64,000 bases of DNA from Haliclystus octoradiatus (taxonomy: Eukaryota; Cnidaria; Staurozoa; Stauromedusae; Haliclystidae): assembly GCA_916610825.1 (NCBI GenBank), contig OU744449.1, forward strand, positions 7,274,243-7,338,242, in the 5' to 3' direction. The notes beneath the pieces were generated by a model. It was not told the origin of the DNA. It did not search any database and was given only the letters and a program-made list of their open reading frames with translations. Below are positions 41,351-53,600 of this stretch, in pieces. A program made the translations under genes and the position numbers. Numbering within the stretch: the first letter of the stretch is position 1; each line of letters begins with the position of its first letter.

Positions 41351-41466
41351 TATTGAATTAATATTATGATTTTAACCAAAAAGAAGATTGATTACGATGC
41401 AAAAGATTCGTATACGTAGTTATAAATCTCAAGGAAAAGCTTTTTGGTTTGTAATTCTTATAATAG

Positions 41467-41624
41467 TGTTGGTTTAGCATGAGTTAGAGGCCAGCCTCGT
41501 GATAGAATGTATAAGTAAGAGGATCAAAGGATGTGGACAGAAAGGTTTTGAAGTGGATCTGAATTATACTTGATGTTGTTATATTACTAACGTTGTATTC
41601 TTTATGTATTTATCCGACTCTACA
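41467..41624 (+). repeat. 5' LTR of gypsy element 2
   Basis: 158 bp from TGTTGGTTTAGCATG to CCGACTCTACA. It matches 45666-45823 except at one base. Confidence 0.92.
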
Positions 41625-41691
41625 TTGGCACAGTGGATAGATTTATATATTTTTTTTTTCATGCATATATAATCAACCATATTTTTACGTT

Positions 41692-44600
41692 ATGGCAACT
41701 TTTCGTGGGCGTCTTCCGCCTGAATTCAATCCTGGTCAACGTGATGCATATGACCGATTTACGAAGTGGAAATTCGGTTTCCAAACCTATATGACTGCCA
41801 CCGACTTAGCACTGCAATCAGAAGCAAAGAAGCTTGCTATTCTCTACAACATTGCAGGCGAAGAGTTCCGGCAATTTACCAAGAAAAACTGTACGTTTAA
41901 TTTGGCCGACAACACGGAAACTGTCACTAATGTCCTCAAAGGAATAACTAAGATCCTGAAACCACAGAGACGACATTTGGATTACCGTTGTAAGTTATTT
42001 GATTGTCGTCAAAGTGAAGACGAGCCAATACATGAATACTTACAACAATTGAGAAATTTATATGATGAGACTGGTTACACTGACCGCACCCTAACCGGAG
42101 ATATGTTAATGCGGGATTTGTTGGTTCGTGGTGTCCGAAACGAAGACGCAAAACGATTATTATTGCAACAGGATTTTGACTCTTTAACTATTGACGAATG
42201 TACAAAATTAGTCTCAAGTTATGAAACTGTTAATAGATCAGATGCTGTTAAAACAGAGATTATCGCCGCTACAACTGCAAATAATACAAAGATTATCGAT
42301 TCATGCAAATATTGTGGACGATCGCACGCTGTTGGACGCTGTCCTGCATATGGGAAATCATGTTCATCATGTGGACTTCGTAATCATTTTCACAGCGTTT
42401 GTCAGCGTAGTAAATATGCGAATGACAGTGTTAACAAGACAAGGACGCCATCACAGCATAAAGTATCTGTCAGGCGTAAATCACATCGCTCTGATAAAAG
42501 CGCTGCTCTTGACAATGAGGATAACACCTCATCATCGAATGAGTCGGAAATTTCTTTTGCATTAACTTCCGCTCAGCCAGGTGAGCGTGCTTATGTACAT
42601 TTATTTGTAAACGGAGACCCTTTGAAATTTTTAATCGATCCTGGAAGTACGGCAACGATGTTACCTGTAGAATATTTAAAGAAAGGTCAAGAATTTAAAA
42701 TGCTTACTGACACTTTTGTGAAACCATGGAATAGTAAAAAGATACCTATTATTGCTGAAGGAAAAATCAAAGTGTCGGCCTCATCAAGCGACAAGGCAAT
42801 TTTGATCAAGGCTAAATGTATAAAGAAATTAAAATGTCCTCTGTTGAGTTATTCCGACTATTTATTATTAGGAGGACAGCCGTTACAATTACCTGAAGCA
42901 TACGATGTCAGCGTAAGTGCTGTCGATGAAACGCTAGGAAATATTGGTGTTGCAACAATTAATGTTAAATCTAATGTTACACCTATTGTTCAAGGTGCAC
43001 GAAAGCTTGCTTTCAGATTACATAAACCAGTTGAAAAAGAAATAGAAAAGATGGTTAAAGCTGATATATTGGAGAGAGTGACTGGCCCTAGTAAATGGTT
43101 ATCACCGATTGTTGTCGCTTGGCGAAAAAATGGAAATGTACGTCTTTGCGGCGATTTTAGACGTTTAAACGAAGCTGTTCAACGAGAACGTTATGCCATT
43201 CCAAACGCTGATTCATTTTTCGCTAAGATGTCTGGTTCCAAATACTTTTCCTGTTTGGATTTAGAGTCGGGGTTTCATCAAATCAAACTCGATGCGGATT
43301 CTTCGGAATTAACTACAATCTCAACTCATATTGGAAATTATAAATTTAAACGTTTACCTTTTGGTGTGAGCTCTGCTCCTGAATTGTTTCAAAGAGTTAT
43401 GTCAGATCATTTAGTTGATCTTCCTGGATGTCTAGTTTATATCGACGATATAATTATATTTGGCAAAGACCGTACTGAACATGACGCTCGTCTAAATGCT
43501 GTTTTACGACGTTTAAAATCCATTGGGGCAAAATTAAATAAAAAGAAATGTAAATTTGCACAAGAACAGTTGCTTTATCTTGGTCATACAATTTCTGCTG
43601 CTGGTCTGGCTCCAGATGTTACAAAAATTACTGAAGCTTTGGCATTGCAACCACCAAAGTCTGTCACAGAAGCGCGTCGTTTGTTAGGTATGTTAAACTA
43701 CTTGCAAAAATTTTTACCTTCATTATCTAACAATTTAAAAGCTATACGAGATATATTGAAGGGCTCATATGATCAGAGCGCTATTGATAATTGTTGGGAT
43801 AAAATGAAGGATGATTTACGATGTGCTGCAACTACTTCGTTTGCATTTTACGATTGTAATGCTACTACTGCTGTTTTGTCCGATGCAAGTCCACATGGAT
43901 TAGGAGCTGTGCTCATGCAATTGCATAACAATGAATGGAAGCCTGTTTTGTGCGCTAGTCGATCCCTCACCTCCACTGAGCAGAAATACTCGCAGATGGA
44001 GCGTGAACTATTATCTATTGTGTTTGGTGCTACTCGTTTCCGACAATTTATTTTGGGTGGTCCTGTACAATTTTGGACTGACCATAAACCTTTAGAGTCT
44101 ATTTGGAAAAAACCATTTGACGATGTTGCCCCTCGTTTACAGCGTATGTTAATGAGATTAGCTTCTTTTGGGGGCACTATTTGTTATAAACCGGCCCGTG
44201 AACAGATGAATACATTAGCAGATACTTTATCTCGTTCACCTATTGCGGATGACACCACTGAATTGTCTACTAAAGATTATAGTGAAATTGCATCAGTTGT
44301 TCTTGATGACGCTACACAATTTCTTACTGCTGAATTTGTGTCTATAAAAGAAGTTTCCCGCGAAACAGCTGCAAGTAATGCGTTGTCGTTAGTTATCAAT
44401 TGTTTAGAGACTAGTAATTGGTCTAACTTACCTGAAAATTTGGATTGTTATTTTAAAGAACGTTATTCATTATCTGTTTCTTCACAGCCACGTTTACTGC
44501 TAAGAGGTTCACAGATTGTCATTCCATCTACCTTACGTGAACGTGTTATTTATTCTGCGCACGACAGTCATGTTGGCTTAAAATCTACATTGTCTAATTT

Positions 44601-45525
44601 ATCATCAGTATGGTGGCCTGGTTTGACCAAAGAAGTAAAAACTATTATTGAACATTGTGAACAATGTAAAGAATTCGATGAACGGTGGCCTAATACTGAG
44701 TTAAAGCCATCTGATGTATTACCGCCGTGGCACACTTTAGCCATGGATATTTTCCATGTAGATGGTAAACCATATTTAAGTATTGTTGATTATGGGTCTC
44801 GTTACCCTGAAGTGTTTTCTATAAAACGTGAGAAAACGCCTGATATTTTAGATGCTTTAGAATCTGTATTTTGTTCTCATGGTCCGTGTTTAGAGATCAT
44901 GTCTGATAACGGATCGCAGTTTACGTCTAAGAAGTTCAAGTCATTTTTGTCATCATGGGGCGTTACAATTCGACACTCGGCCCCGCGATACCCCAGATCT
45001 AATGGGATGGTTGAACGTTTTCACCGGACTTTTAAAAGACGATGGTCTCGTTGTGACGATCTTAGTAATAACCAACGTTTACGTCACGTTTTATTTATTA
45101 TGCGTACTTCTCATCATCGTATGATCGGTACATCGCCTTTGCATGCTTTGACAGGTCGACGTCCTATAACGGCAATTCCTGCTTTATTTTCATCAAAAGC
45201 TGTAAATGTAGATAGTCAATTAAAAGCTAAGTTAGCAATGAAAAAATATCACGATAGCGGTAATAATATTAGTAATGTACCTATTCCCAATGACGGGGAA
45301 AGAGTTTTATTTAGACATGGTAACAATAACGTCCGTGGTATTGCAGTAAGTTCGTCTGAAGACCGTACAACAATTTCAACAGATTCCGGTCAGCAACTTG
45401 TGAGGGCTAGGTCTCATGTGAGACCAACCTCAAGATTTAATAATAATGATAATGTACATACACGATCTGGACGAGTTAGTAAACCGCCTGTGCGTTTTGA
45501 TCCATCCGATCCTTCTACACATTAA
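41692..45525 (+). CDS. gag-pol: Gypsy 2 gag-pol polyprotein, open
   Basis: One ATG-started frame of 1277 residues. Residues 1-200 form a gag with an RT-transposon-type capsid region. Two CCHC knuckles follow (CKYCGRSHAVGRC near 205 and CSSCGLRNHFHSVC near 222). The protease is near 315 with the active-site motif reading LIDPGSTATML, where DTG or DSG is normal. RT spans about 430-640 with YIDDIIIFG near 583. RNase H has LSDASPHGLGAVL near 729 and TDHKPLES. The integrase zinc region (HDSHVGLKS and CEQCKE) is near 957-1000, and the catalytic acids lie in LAMDIFHV, MSDNGSQFTS and NGMVERFHR. The tail has a basic THTRSGRVSKPPVRF segment. No stops or shifts were seen. All enzymatic motifs are present except the unusual protease residue. 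Confidence 0.92.
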   Translation: MATFRGRLPPEFNPGQRDAYDRFTKWKFGFQTYMTATDLALQSEAKKLAILYNIAGEEFRQFTKKNCTFNLADNTETVTNVLKGITKILKPQRRHLDYRCKLFDCRQSEDEPIHEYLQQLRNLYDETGYTDRTLTGDMLMRDLLVRGVRNEDAKRLLLQQDFDSLTIDECTKLVSSYETVNRSDAVKTEIIAATTANNTKIIDSCKYCGRSHAVGRCPAYGKSCSSCGLRNHFHSVCQRSKYANDSVNKTRTPSQHKVSVRRKSHRSDKSAALDNEDNTSSSNESEISFALTSAQPGERAYVHLFVNGDPLKFLIDPGSTATMLPVEYLKKGQEFKMLTDTFVKPWNSKKIPIIAEGKIKVSASSSDKAILIKAKCIKKLKCPLLSYSDYLLLGGQPLQLPEAYDVSVSAVDETLGNIGVATINVKSNVTPIVQGARKLAFRLHKPVEKEIEKMVKADILERVTGPSKWLSPIVVAWRKNGNVRLCGDFRRLNEAVQRERYAIPNADSFFAKMSGSKYFSCLDLESGFHQIKLDADSSELTTISTHIGNYKFKRLPFGVSSAPELFQRVMSDHLVDLPGCLVYIDDIIIFGKDRTEHDARLNAVLRRLKSIGAKLNKKKCKFAQEQLLYLGHTISAAGLAPDVTKITEALALQPPKSVTEARRLLGMLNYLQKFLPSLSNNLKAIRDILKGSYDQSAIDNCWDKMKDDLRCAATTSFAFYDCNATTAVLSDASPHGLGAVLMQLHNNEWKPVLCASRSLTSTEQKYSQMERELLSIVFGATRFRQFILGGPVQFWTDHKPLESIWKKPFDDVAPRLQRMLMRLASFGGTICYKPAREQMNTLADTLSRSPIADDTTELSTKDYSEIASVVLDDATQFLTAEFVSIKEVSRETAASNALSLVINCLETSNWSNLPENLDCYFKERYSLSVSSQPRLLLRGSQIVIPSTLRERVIYSAHDSHVGLKSTLSNLSSVWWPGLTKEVKTIIEHCEQCKEFDERWPNTELKPSDVLPPWHTLAMDIFHVDGKPYLSIVDYGSRYPEVFSIKREKTPDILDALESVFCSHGPCLEIMSDNGSQFTSKKFKSFLSSWGVTIRHSAPRYPRSNGMVERFHRTFKRRWSRCDDLSNNQRLRHVLFIMRTSHHRMIGTSPLHALTGRRPITAIPALFSSKAVNVDSQLKAKLAMKKYHDSGNNISNVPIPNDGERVLFRHGNNNVRGIAVSSSEDRTTISTDSGQQLVRARSHVRPTSRFNNNDNVHTRSGRVSKPPVRFDPSDPSTH

Positions 45526-45665
45526 TCAGGTGTCGTTAACGTTGTTCTTCTTATAATTAAATACTTCTTGCTGTTACATATTTATTCGATAATTTGATTT
45601 AAATACTTCATATAATTATACATAATTAATAATTAAAATTAATAAACTTTTGAAGAAGAAGCGAG

Positions 45666-45823
45666 TGTTGGTTTAGCATGAGTTAGAGGCCAGCCTCATG
45701 ATAGAATGTATAAGTAAGAGGATCAAAGGATGTGGACAGAAAGGTTTTGAAGTGGATCTGAATTATACTTGATGTTGTTATATTACTAACGTTGTATTCT
45801 TTATGTATTTATCCGACTCTACA
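45666..45823 (+). repeat. 3' LTR of gypsy element 2
   Basis: 158 bp, one base different from the 5' LTR. It is followed by the ATAG target duplication. Confidence 0.92.
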
Positions 45824-45829
45824 ATAGTG

Positions 45830-47640
45830 ATGTATATGCATATAGATAGCAGTTAGCGACAGTAGAGTTTGTGATATTTTCATATAAGTATTCGATTACA
45901 TATACATAGCTCTAGCGTTGGTGAGTTTGGAAAATTGTTATTATACAATGTCCCTTAACATTTTAAACATTTTTAACGCCTGATTATTTGCCGTCTGTTT
46001 TGTATAGTACTCAGTACTATACAGATCATAATGTAATGACATATTCATAATAGCGACGCCAATCTGCGGCAGCCCTCAAATATGTAAGGTCCCGCATAGC
46101 CAATGTACGGAAATCATCCCAGCGCCGTAGCGTATTGCTGCTCCTTGACAAGCAAGTAAAATCTACGTTGATACTAATTTGCAGTGCCTCGTCTGTGATA
46201 ATGAGCATTTTTACAATCATCGCATCGAGAGAAAAGAGACACTTCTCCAGAAATAGGAATTGGCAAGGGCCCGGGGGATTTCATTTTCAAAGGTAAGTTT
46301 TGAGACCATGAGATGAGATTGAGACCCAATAACTTCATGTTTTTAAAACCAAAACAAAGAAATTGATACCGTAAAATTTCTTGTTTTCGAGAGTAATCCA
46401 AAAGAAAAGTTAACAAATTCAAATCTTCCATTTTGATACCTTGAAATTTCACAAGAATCTGGAAAAGGGCATCTCTTCATAACGGCACATTCCTTGTATG
46501 GAAGTCCCCCAGGGGGAGGGGGAACGGGTCACACTGTCTGAGTTAATGAGAAAAAACTGTCCAATAAGAATATCATTTTTTATTCACAAAAATAAAATCA
46601 TAAAATTACACATGATGAAAAATAAAACTATTAACAAAAATAGTGCTAATCAGATCCAATCAAGTTAATATACAGTATATATAATAATTCAAACTTCAAA
46701 TATATATTATTTATATATAATGTACATAGCTATTGCGGTGATTACATTACCTAATAATTTACACGTTTATTTTGATTGCAATATTGCAGTATATACAAAG
46801 TATATCTACAATCAATATAGATATATTTAATAGGCTAACATATTTATTAAAGCTACAAAATACAATATAAATTTCCCGAGAAACATGATAAATTCTCTGG
46901 TCTGAAACCAAAAGTTACTTATTATGAAAATAACGTAGTTTGTTTTCATTTTTACGATGTAAGGATGTTAAGCAGCTAATGCATAATTATTATGAAAGAT
47001 GCAAAGTGCATTCATTAGACTATTATGACACTGTTGTCCTATTAAGATATAATTAAAAAAACGTAATGACGGCGTCATTTCTTTTGTGTTCCACAGGGTA
47101 AAAAGTAGACCAATGGCAATTATAGCGTTAGCGTTATTTAAGGGCCAGAATTCAAGATTCGTAGACGTTTTAACAATAATTTAGGATTATGACCAAATAT
47201 TTTTGGATTTTAGCAAAACAAGTTGCGTAAAATTATTACACAGAAATGTGTAGTATAGTTGGAAGCACAAATTGATGTGAAAATTCTACAGATATTTGGA
47301 CTAAGCATGCCTAATCAATTGGTTAAAAGTCTGAAGATCTTTACAGTAGATGTATAGATTTTCTAACTAAAGATTAGTTGTTTAGGATAATAATATTATA
47401 AAGATTGTTGTATAGTAGTTTCAACAGCTTTTCTACAAAGATCCTGTACAACAATGAATAATTATTTCCAACAATTTCTCGGAAAATCCATATAGCATTT
47501 AAATTAAATTTTTATGCGATAACTTTGAAAACTTCTGGTTTAAATCTTGATAATGTTTCTGCTAATCATGAATTTTGACCTTAAAATAACGCTATAGCGA
47601 ATTGCTTGTACAACAAGCGGTCGTTTTATTATCAATCTAT
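45830..47640. other. Region between gypsy 2 and SH3BP5
   Basis: It is AT-rich, with no recognised gene. A stretch near 46250-46510 carries GGTAAG- and CCCCCAGGGGG-like ends and GATACC words and may be another diverged MITE. The 3' UTR of SH3BP5 should end here; TTTATT (AATAAA on the minus strand) occurs at about 47625, but the true poly(A) site cannot be chosen. Confidence 0.4.
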
Positions 47641-47641
47641 T

Positions 47642-50600
47642 TTAAGATGTCCCTAAATCGGTTTTGTCTCTTCCTTCACAATCAATAATATTAATTTGGA
47701 TTTCTACATTTTCTTCTTGGCAATTTGTCATTGTAAGATCTGCAATAATTTCTTGTCTAGTTTGTTTTGGTAATGATATGCTTAGCATTGATAAAACACT
47801 GTCAGTTAAACTTCTTTGTCTTTGCATAAGTGGTGAGTTTCTAGCTGAACTAAATGCACTGCTAAAACTTTCATAAGTATTCTCATTTGTAATATTATTA
47901 TTATCTGAATTATCGCTGGGCCAAACAGTCACTAAACTACGACATTTTCGAATAGTTGGTATATAAACACTGATCGGTTTGCCAGGATAAGTCGGTGAAC
48001 TATCTGTAAAATCGTTCAAAAAATCCTCAACTGGTTGACTAAATCGAACGTCTCTTGAATTGATAATATCAAAATCGATACTCGATGGCGATTCGGGTAT
48101 AAACTCCCGAGAATCGTCTTCTCGTGATATCTCAGATTCTGTTTCCGAAAATGAAGCTAACGACGATGAGGTTGGTGACATCGAATATACAGAGGGTTCA
48201 TTGTAAATACCTTCAACTTCAAAACTACTCATCGAATTAGCCATTTCAATGTCACTACCAGTAATACGATAGCCTGTCATAGCAAATTCATCCTCCGATA
48301 CTGTCAGACTAGGACGATTTACACGGCTTTGAAATTGCCTTAGACGACGTTCACGAAGTTTTCGCATTCGATGTATTTGTTCACTGATATGCTCCAAATT
48401 TCTTAAAGTGATGTTATATTGAGCTTTTGAGAATTGGATGCCTTCACTCATCTTCTGTACTCTTTCTTTTTGAGGCTAGAATATCAATAGTAAAGATATT
48501 ATTCTTCATGACTATCTGCTACTGTATAACGATAAGCATATCTATAGGGGTGTATACATCTGAGACATTTCAAAGCTGCCTCAAGCCGGAATACGTGTGA
48601 TATTTTGATTGTAAATAACAGCTCACTATGAATCAATAAGTAGCTGAAAATTCACTCTTCGTTTGCACGAAACGATAGTTACTGCAAACAGAAGATAATC
48701 CGGTGGTTTTTTCCCAGAGTAGGGTCCGACAAAAGGTCTAGCCTCTAGCCTTCAGGAATCCTAGAGGCATTTCAACATTTTCGTCTGAATTTTTTGTTGA
48801 TGTTTGACCAAGTAATCATTCAAAATGTCAATTTTCTTCTGAATTTGCTCTAACCTTTCGCGATCTAGGATTCTTGGATTCCTACTTTGTCGGACACTGC
48901 CGATGAACCTGCTTGCGTAGAGGTGCTAGATGGGAATTTTAAACATTTTTAGGGTATTATTTAGGCATCATAATGACAGTTTTTGGGTATCCCATTTGAA
49001 AAGATGGCTTTCTGACTATTGTTCCCAGGGAGGTAACTTCCATACTTTTGGTAGTTACTAAGGGTTTTTCAAAATCAAGAAAAAGTTTTAGGATATGCTT
49101 TTGTCATGAAAACTTTTTGAGGTATACTTTCTGACGCCTTTGCAATTTTTTTCATATTGTAAAACAATTTTTTCCCATTAAATTTTTCTCTTTCCTTCTT
49201 TTTTGGTTGAAGTCATTCATAAAATTATAAAATTATATTCGAAGTGGATATAGTCCCGGTAACCGGGTCTTTGGTTCAAAAAAACTGAAGTCCCAGCAGT
49301 CAACTGCGCACGCGCACAACGCCAAGCGTCAAAGCGTGAAACATCAATATCGTATTTTCATTTCTTTCACGGCTTTTCGATGCAATGGGATTGAAAATTC
49401 TTTCGTGAAAATTAAACGACATTGATCAATTTATAATCTGATATGCTGATACTGTATACATCTATATATATATTCGTCTACATCTATATATATATTCGAT
49501 AAATATAAGGAAGCGCTGCTTTGGATGTTTTCTTCTAAGTTTTCCACATTGTTATTTATGGAACAAAGTGAAAACAGCGATTCTTTGGCTAGGCTAGCCG
49601 CTATCGTGAAACTATGTTGTTGCTGATTTTATTGACAGAAAACAATTACAAATGTTTGATACACTGTGTTTAGGCAGCAAAATATTATATTCATTCTACA
49701 GATGTGAGATCTGATTTCAGGCTAATTTCAGCTTGTTGAACGTCTTGAATGTATCCGTCGGCCATCGTGAAAAACGCGACGTCGATTAAATAATTTTCTG
49801 TTTCTGCTAAATCAAGCAGTTACTGTACTTCCACAAATGTTGAATCGTTTTCACAAGTTATCCTATTTGCCTCAATGTCATTATCAAATAAATGTGATAT
49901 CTTTTAATAACTTTTAAAATAGATATAACTTTGAAGTTTAAGAAAATTGAAAGTTTTATTTACACATTTCGAAGACAGAAAAGCGTTCTGCGCATGCGTA
50001 TTGGACTACCGGGACTCTTGCTTTTTTCAACCAAAGACCCGGTTACCGGGACTCTATCCACGTCCAATTATATTTGGGGTATCTTTGCATCATGTGAAAA
50101 TTTTTATGGTCATTCTGCAAAATTTCCACTTGAAAAACGCCGTTGAAGCGTGATGGAAGTTATCACCAGGACTGTTGCACATTTGTTTAGTTTCCACCTG
50201 TGAATCCGGTATACATTCTGCTGTAAAGTCCTGGTATTTCAAATGAAAAACATCAAGAATACATGTTTGGTAATTTTGGTTGTCATTATCAGCAAAACCT
50301 GTAATTATATTTCTAGATTGCTAGCAAGATCCTGGGCTATGGGCAAGTAGTATCTTTTCATAATGTTTTGCATCGTGAATTGTCTTATTTACAAGTTTCT
50401 TTGTCAGCTATGCCTGACAGAAAGACAATATAAAGATAACTAGTATAGACAGTGATTTGTGGGGTTCTTTGTGTAGCAAATATGCTAGAGTAGGCGAAAG
50501 AGGGACGGAAATCCCTATAGCGCCACTGTCTATAGTCAATACTACAAAGTCTACTGGCAAGATTCCCGAAATGGCACACCCCTGTACAAAACATATCAAA

Positions 50601-53600
50601 GTATTGGGAATATAATTTAGGGAACATAATAGAAATCACACACACAAAAACATTAGATTTTCATCCTAGATCCCGGAAGGCTAGAGCAAATTCAGAAGGA
50701 AAAAGATAATTTTCTGATTTATAGGCCAAACCTCAACAAAATATCTAGAAGAAAATGTTTAAGATTCCGGACGGCTAAACCTTCTAGCGGACATTGACTG
50801 TTATCAGCCTTATCCACTCAATATATCTGCACCATTTCAACAAATTGAATCTTTTAGAAGATAACAAATTACAATTTACCTCCAGCTGTTTATTGAGAGC
50901 CATTTTCATGTCATAATAGGGTCTGAAAGATAAAAATAGAATTTTACAATAGTATTGCGATGCCATGACACAGGTCTATACCAAGTCTATACCTATTAAT
51001 GCAAAATTCTGTGGTGGGTTAGGAACTGATCATAGAGAGATTGTTAGGCTGTATTGAGTGTATTGTTGTTATATACTTGGGGCTATATAAATAACTACAA
51101 ATAAGTCACCCGCATTGCTCGGTTAATTGAAATAATAGAGGTAAACAATAATAAAAGTTTCAATTAAATTGATGTGTTCTCAGAATTGGATATATGGTGA
51201 AATTTGATATCAAAACAGAAAGAAAGCCATAAATCAATATGTAAGTCAACAGCTATTTTATTTATCATCTCGAAATTGCTCAAATAACGAGTCAAATATT
51301 TTTATTTGGGGGGGGGGTCACACATCCACACCCCATGAATTTATGGCCGTGCTTGGAATAGTTTTGTCAAATCACTCATATAGCAATTAAAAGTTTCTTT
51401 GAAAAACATTTTTTAGTATGAAAGATAGCGACAAAACTTCACGATTAAATTTAAATTAAATTAAATAGCCATAGAATGTTAAATTTATATCTCAGTAGGC
51501 TACATTTTACCTATATATATCTTGTAATTTCATAAAATATTAAACAAATAGTTCATACTTTCCGTGAATTATGCTCTGATAGCACCACGAGAGGCACGTA
51601 AGGAGAAAACGAGAAAACATCAGAAAATTACGAGCCGCCTCGGCGAGTAATTTTCGCCTTCGAGTTTGGTATTTTCATAAATTTCTTGAAATCGACGGAG
51701 TCAAGCTCGGCTATGGTGAAATGGCGTTATTGGCGTTAACCAATCAAATTGCAAGAATAAATCTTTCATACTAAAAAAATTTAGGCTACTCATACCTGGC
51801 TTTCTTAATTTGCTTTTTCAGAGATTTTGATAGGTCTAACACTTCTTTCTGTTTGACTGTAAATCCTTCAGATGCAGTCTGGTGATTCTTCCATGCTTCA
51901 TTTTTCACGGATGCTGCCTCCATTACCTGAAATTGAATGACAGGAAATAGTAAATCATAATTGCTGAAATTATTTTTTTTATTATTTTTTTTTATTTCAC
52001 ATCACCAACTACTGATGTACATTAATGATTAGCCTACTTACTGTTATCTAGGCTTTTACACACTATGAATCTTAGATATAACACCTGGGATGGTATTAGG
52101 TACAGTGAAACCTGTATATAACAGCCAGCTACGAGAGGTAGATACATTGACCATTAGAGACAGGTGGCTTTATATACAGGTTTGATTCAATAGAAAATAC
52201 TATTTTAGACATGATCTCTGTAGAAAGGTGGCTGCTTTATAGAGGTGACCGTTATAACAGGTTTAACTGTACTGATATGATGCATACTGAATTTTAATTT
52301 GAAAACAATAGAAAACTGCACTATCCAATAAGAATGTGCATTATTAATTGGCAAATTTGTTGATAACCCTACCTCCGTCGTTGCTTTGTTTAAAAGTTGT
52401 TGAATCTTTTGAGTAAGTAAATGGTCACAATTTGATGCTGCACGTGTTTCAGCTGCACGAGCATGGCTCTTTGCTAATGAAAGATTTCCTTGAGCATCTT
52501 CAAAATGTACAGCTGCTTTATGTAGACGATACTGTGCCTGTTAAAAAAGAAAAGAAAATAATCAAAAAGAAGAAGGTTTCTACTTTTTGGGGAATATAAT
52601 TTGAATTTTCGTGCATGCACTACCTAATAAAAAAGTACATATTGTTACAGAACGCAACTTTAAAAGGCTGGATGTTTTAAATTCTTAAAAAGAAACCTTG
52701 GATCAAGTTCAATTGTAATGAATTATTCAAAATCAAAACAAGCCTAGACATCAGACACGTATTAATATTTATATGCTATTTTGATGTTGTATAAAGTGTT
52801 GATATCTGATGTTGTGTATGATTGTAAGTATCTGTTAATGCATTGTGTTGTTCATAGCTTAACTTAAAACCTAATGTATACTGAATTTATGAGATTCCAA
52901 CGAAGACAGTCATCGAGGAACGAACAAGTTTTATTTTCCATAGAAGAGGCATTTTGCATTTTTCTGTCTTTCTCTCACCGACCATATAGTCTTACAAGAT
53001 ACTGACAGTCTACAATAGGGAATTGACTTGGCATGTAAAGCTGCATAATTCCCTAATAATTAAGTCACACTAACTGAAGGATAGGCTTATTGTTATGTCA
53101 TAGGCTTATTGTTATGTATAGTTAAATGTGTTAAGTTAATTAAAATGAAAAATATCCCTTCCCAGAGACGTGGGAGTGCATACACTATGTGTGATTTTTT
53201 AAAGGAATCGCTACATGCAGCTACATCTACTCTATCACTGATAGGATTGGATAAAATGCCTTCTGGAATCGAAGAGCATTTCGACATTTTCTATTGAACT
53301 TTGTTTGTTGAAGCTTGATCTATAAATTATAAAATATCAGATTTCATTCTGAATTTTATTTTCTCCAGCCATTTGGAATTCTAGGATTTCAGGTTCCTAT
53401 TTTTGTTGGACCCTGATCACAGACAGACCTACCTGTTTTGCTTTTTTGAGTGCCTCGAAATATGGTCTAGCCTTTTCTACACATTTCCCAAGCTTTTCAG
53501 CACAATCGTTCAATTTTAACCCTGCTTGTTTGAGCATCTGGTTATACAGAGCTTTTCCTTCCTGGTGTAAAAGATAAAAAAGCAATTCAAAAACAACCCA

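Larger units (their letters stand above)
41467..45823 (+). mobile_element. Ty3/gypsy LTR retrotransposon 2, apparently complete
   Basis: The element is 4357 bp with 158-bp LTRs that differ at a single position (CCTCGTGA versus CCTCATGA), TG...CA ends and a 4-bp ATAG duplication on both sides (41463-41466 and 45824-45827). A single gag-pol frame fills the interior. A GAAGAAGAAGCGAG purine tract precedes the 3' LTR and TTGGCACAGTGGATAG follows the 5' LTR. The layout and short LTRs suit the Mag-like branch of Ty3/gypsy, which is a family inference. Both LTRs and the ORF suggest recent movement. Confidence 0.93.
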
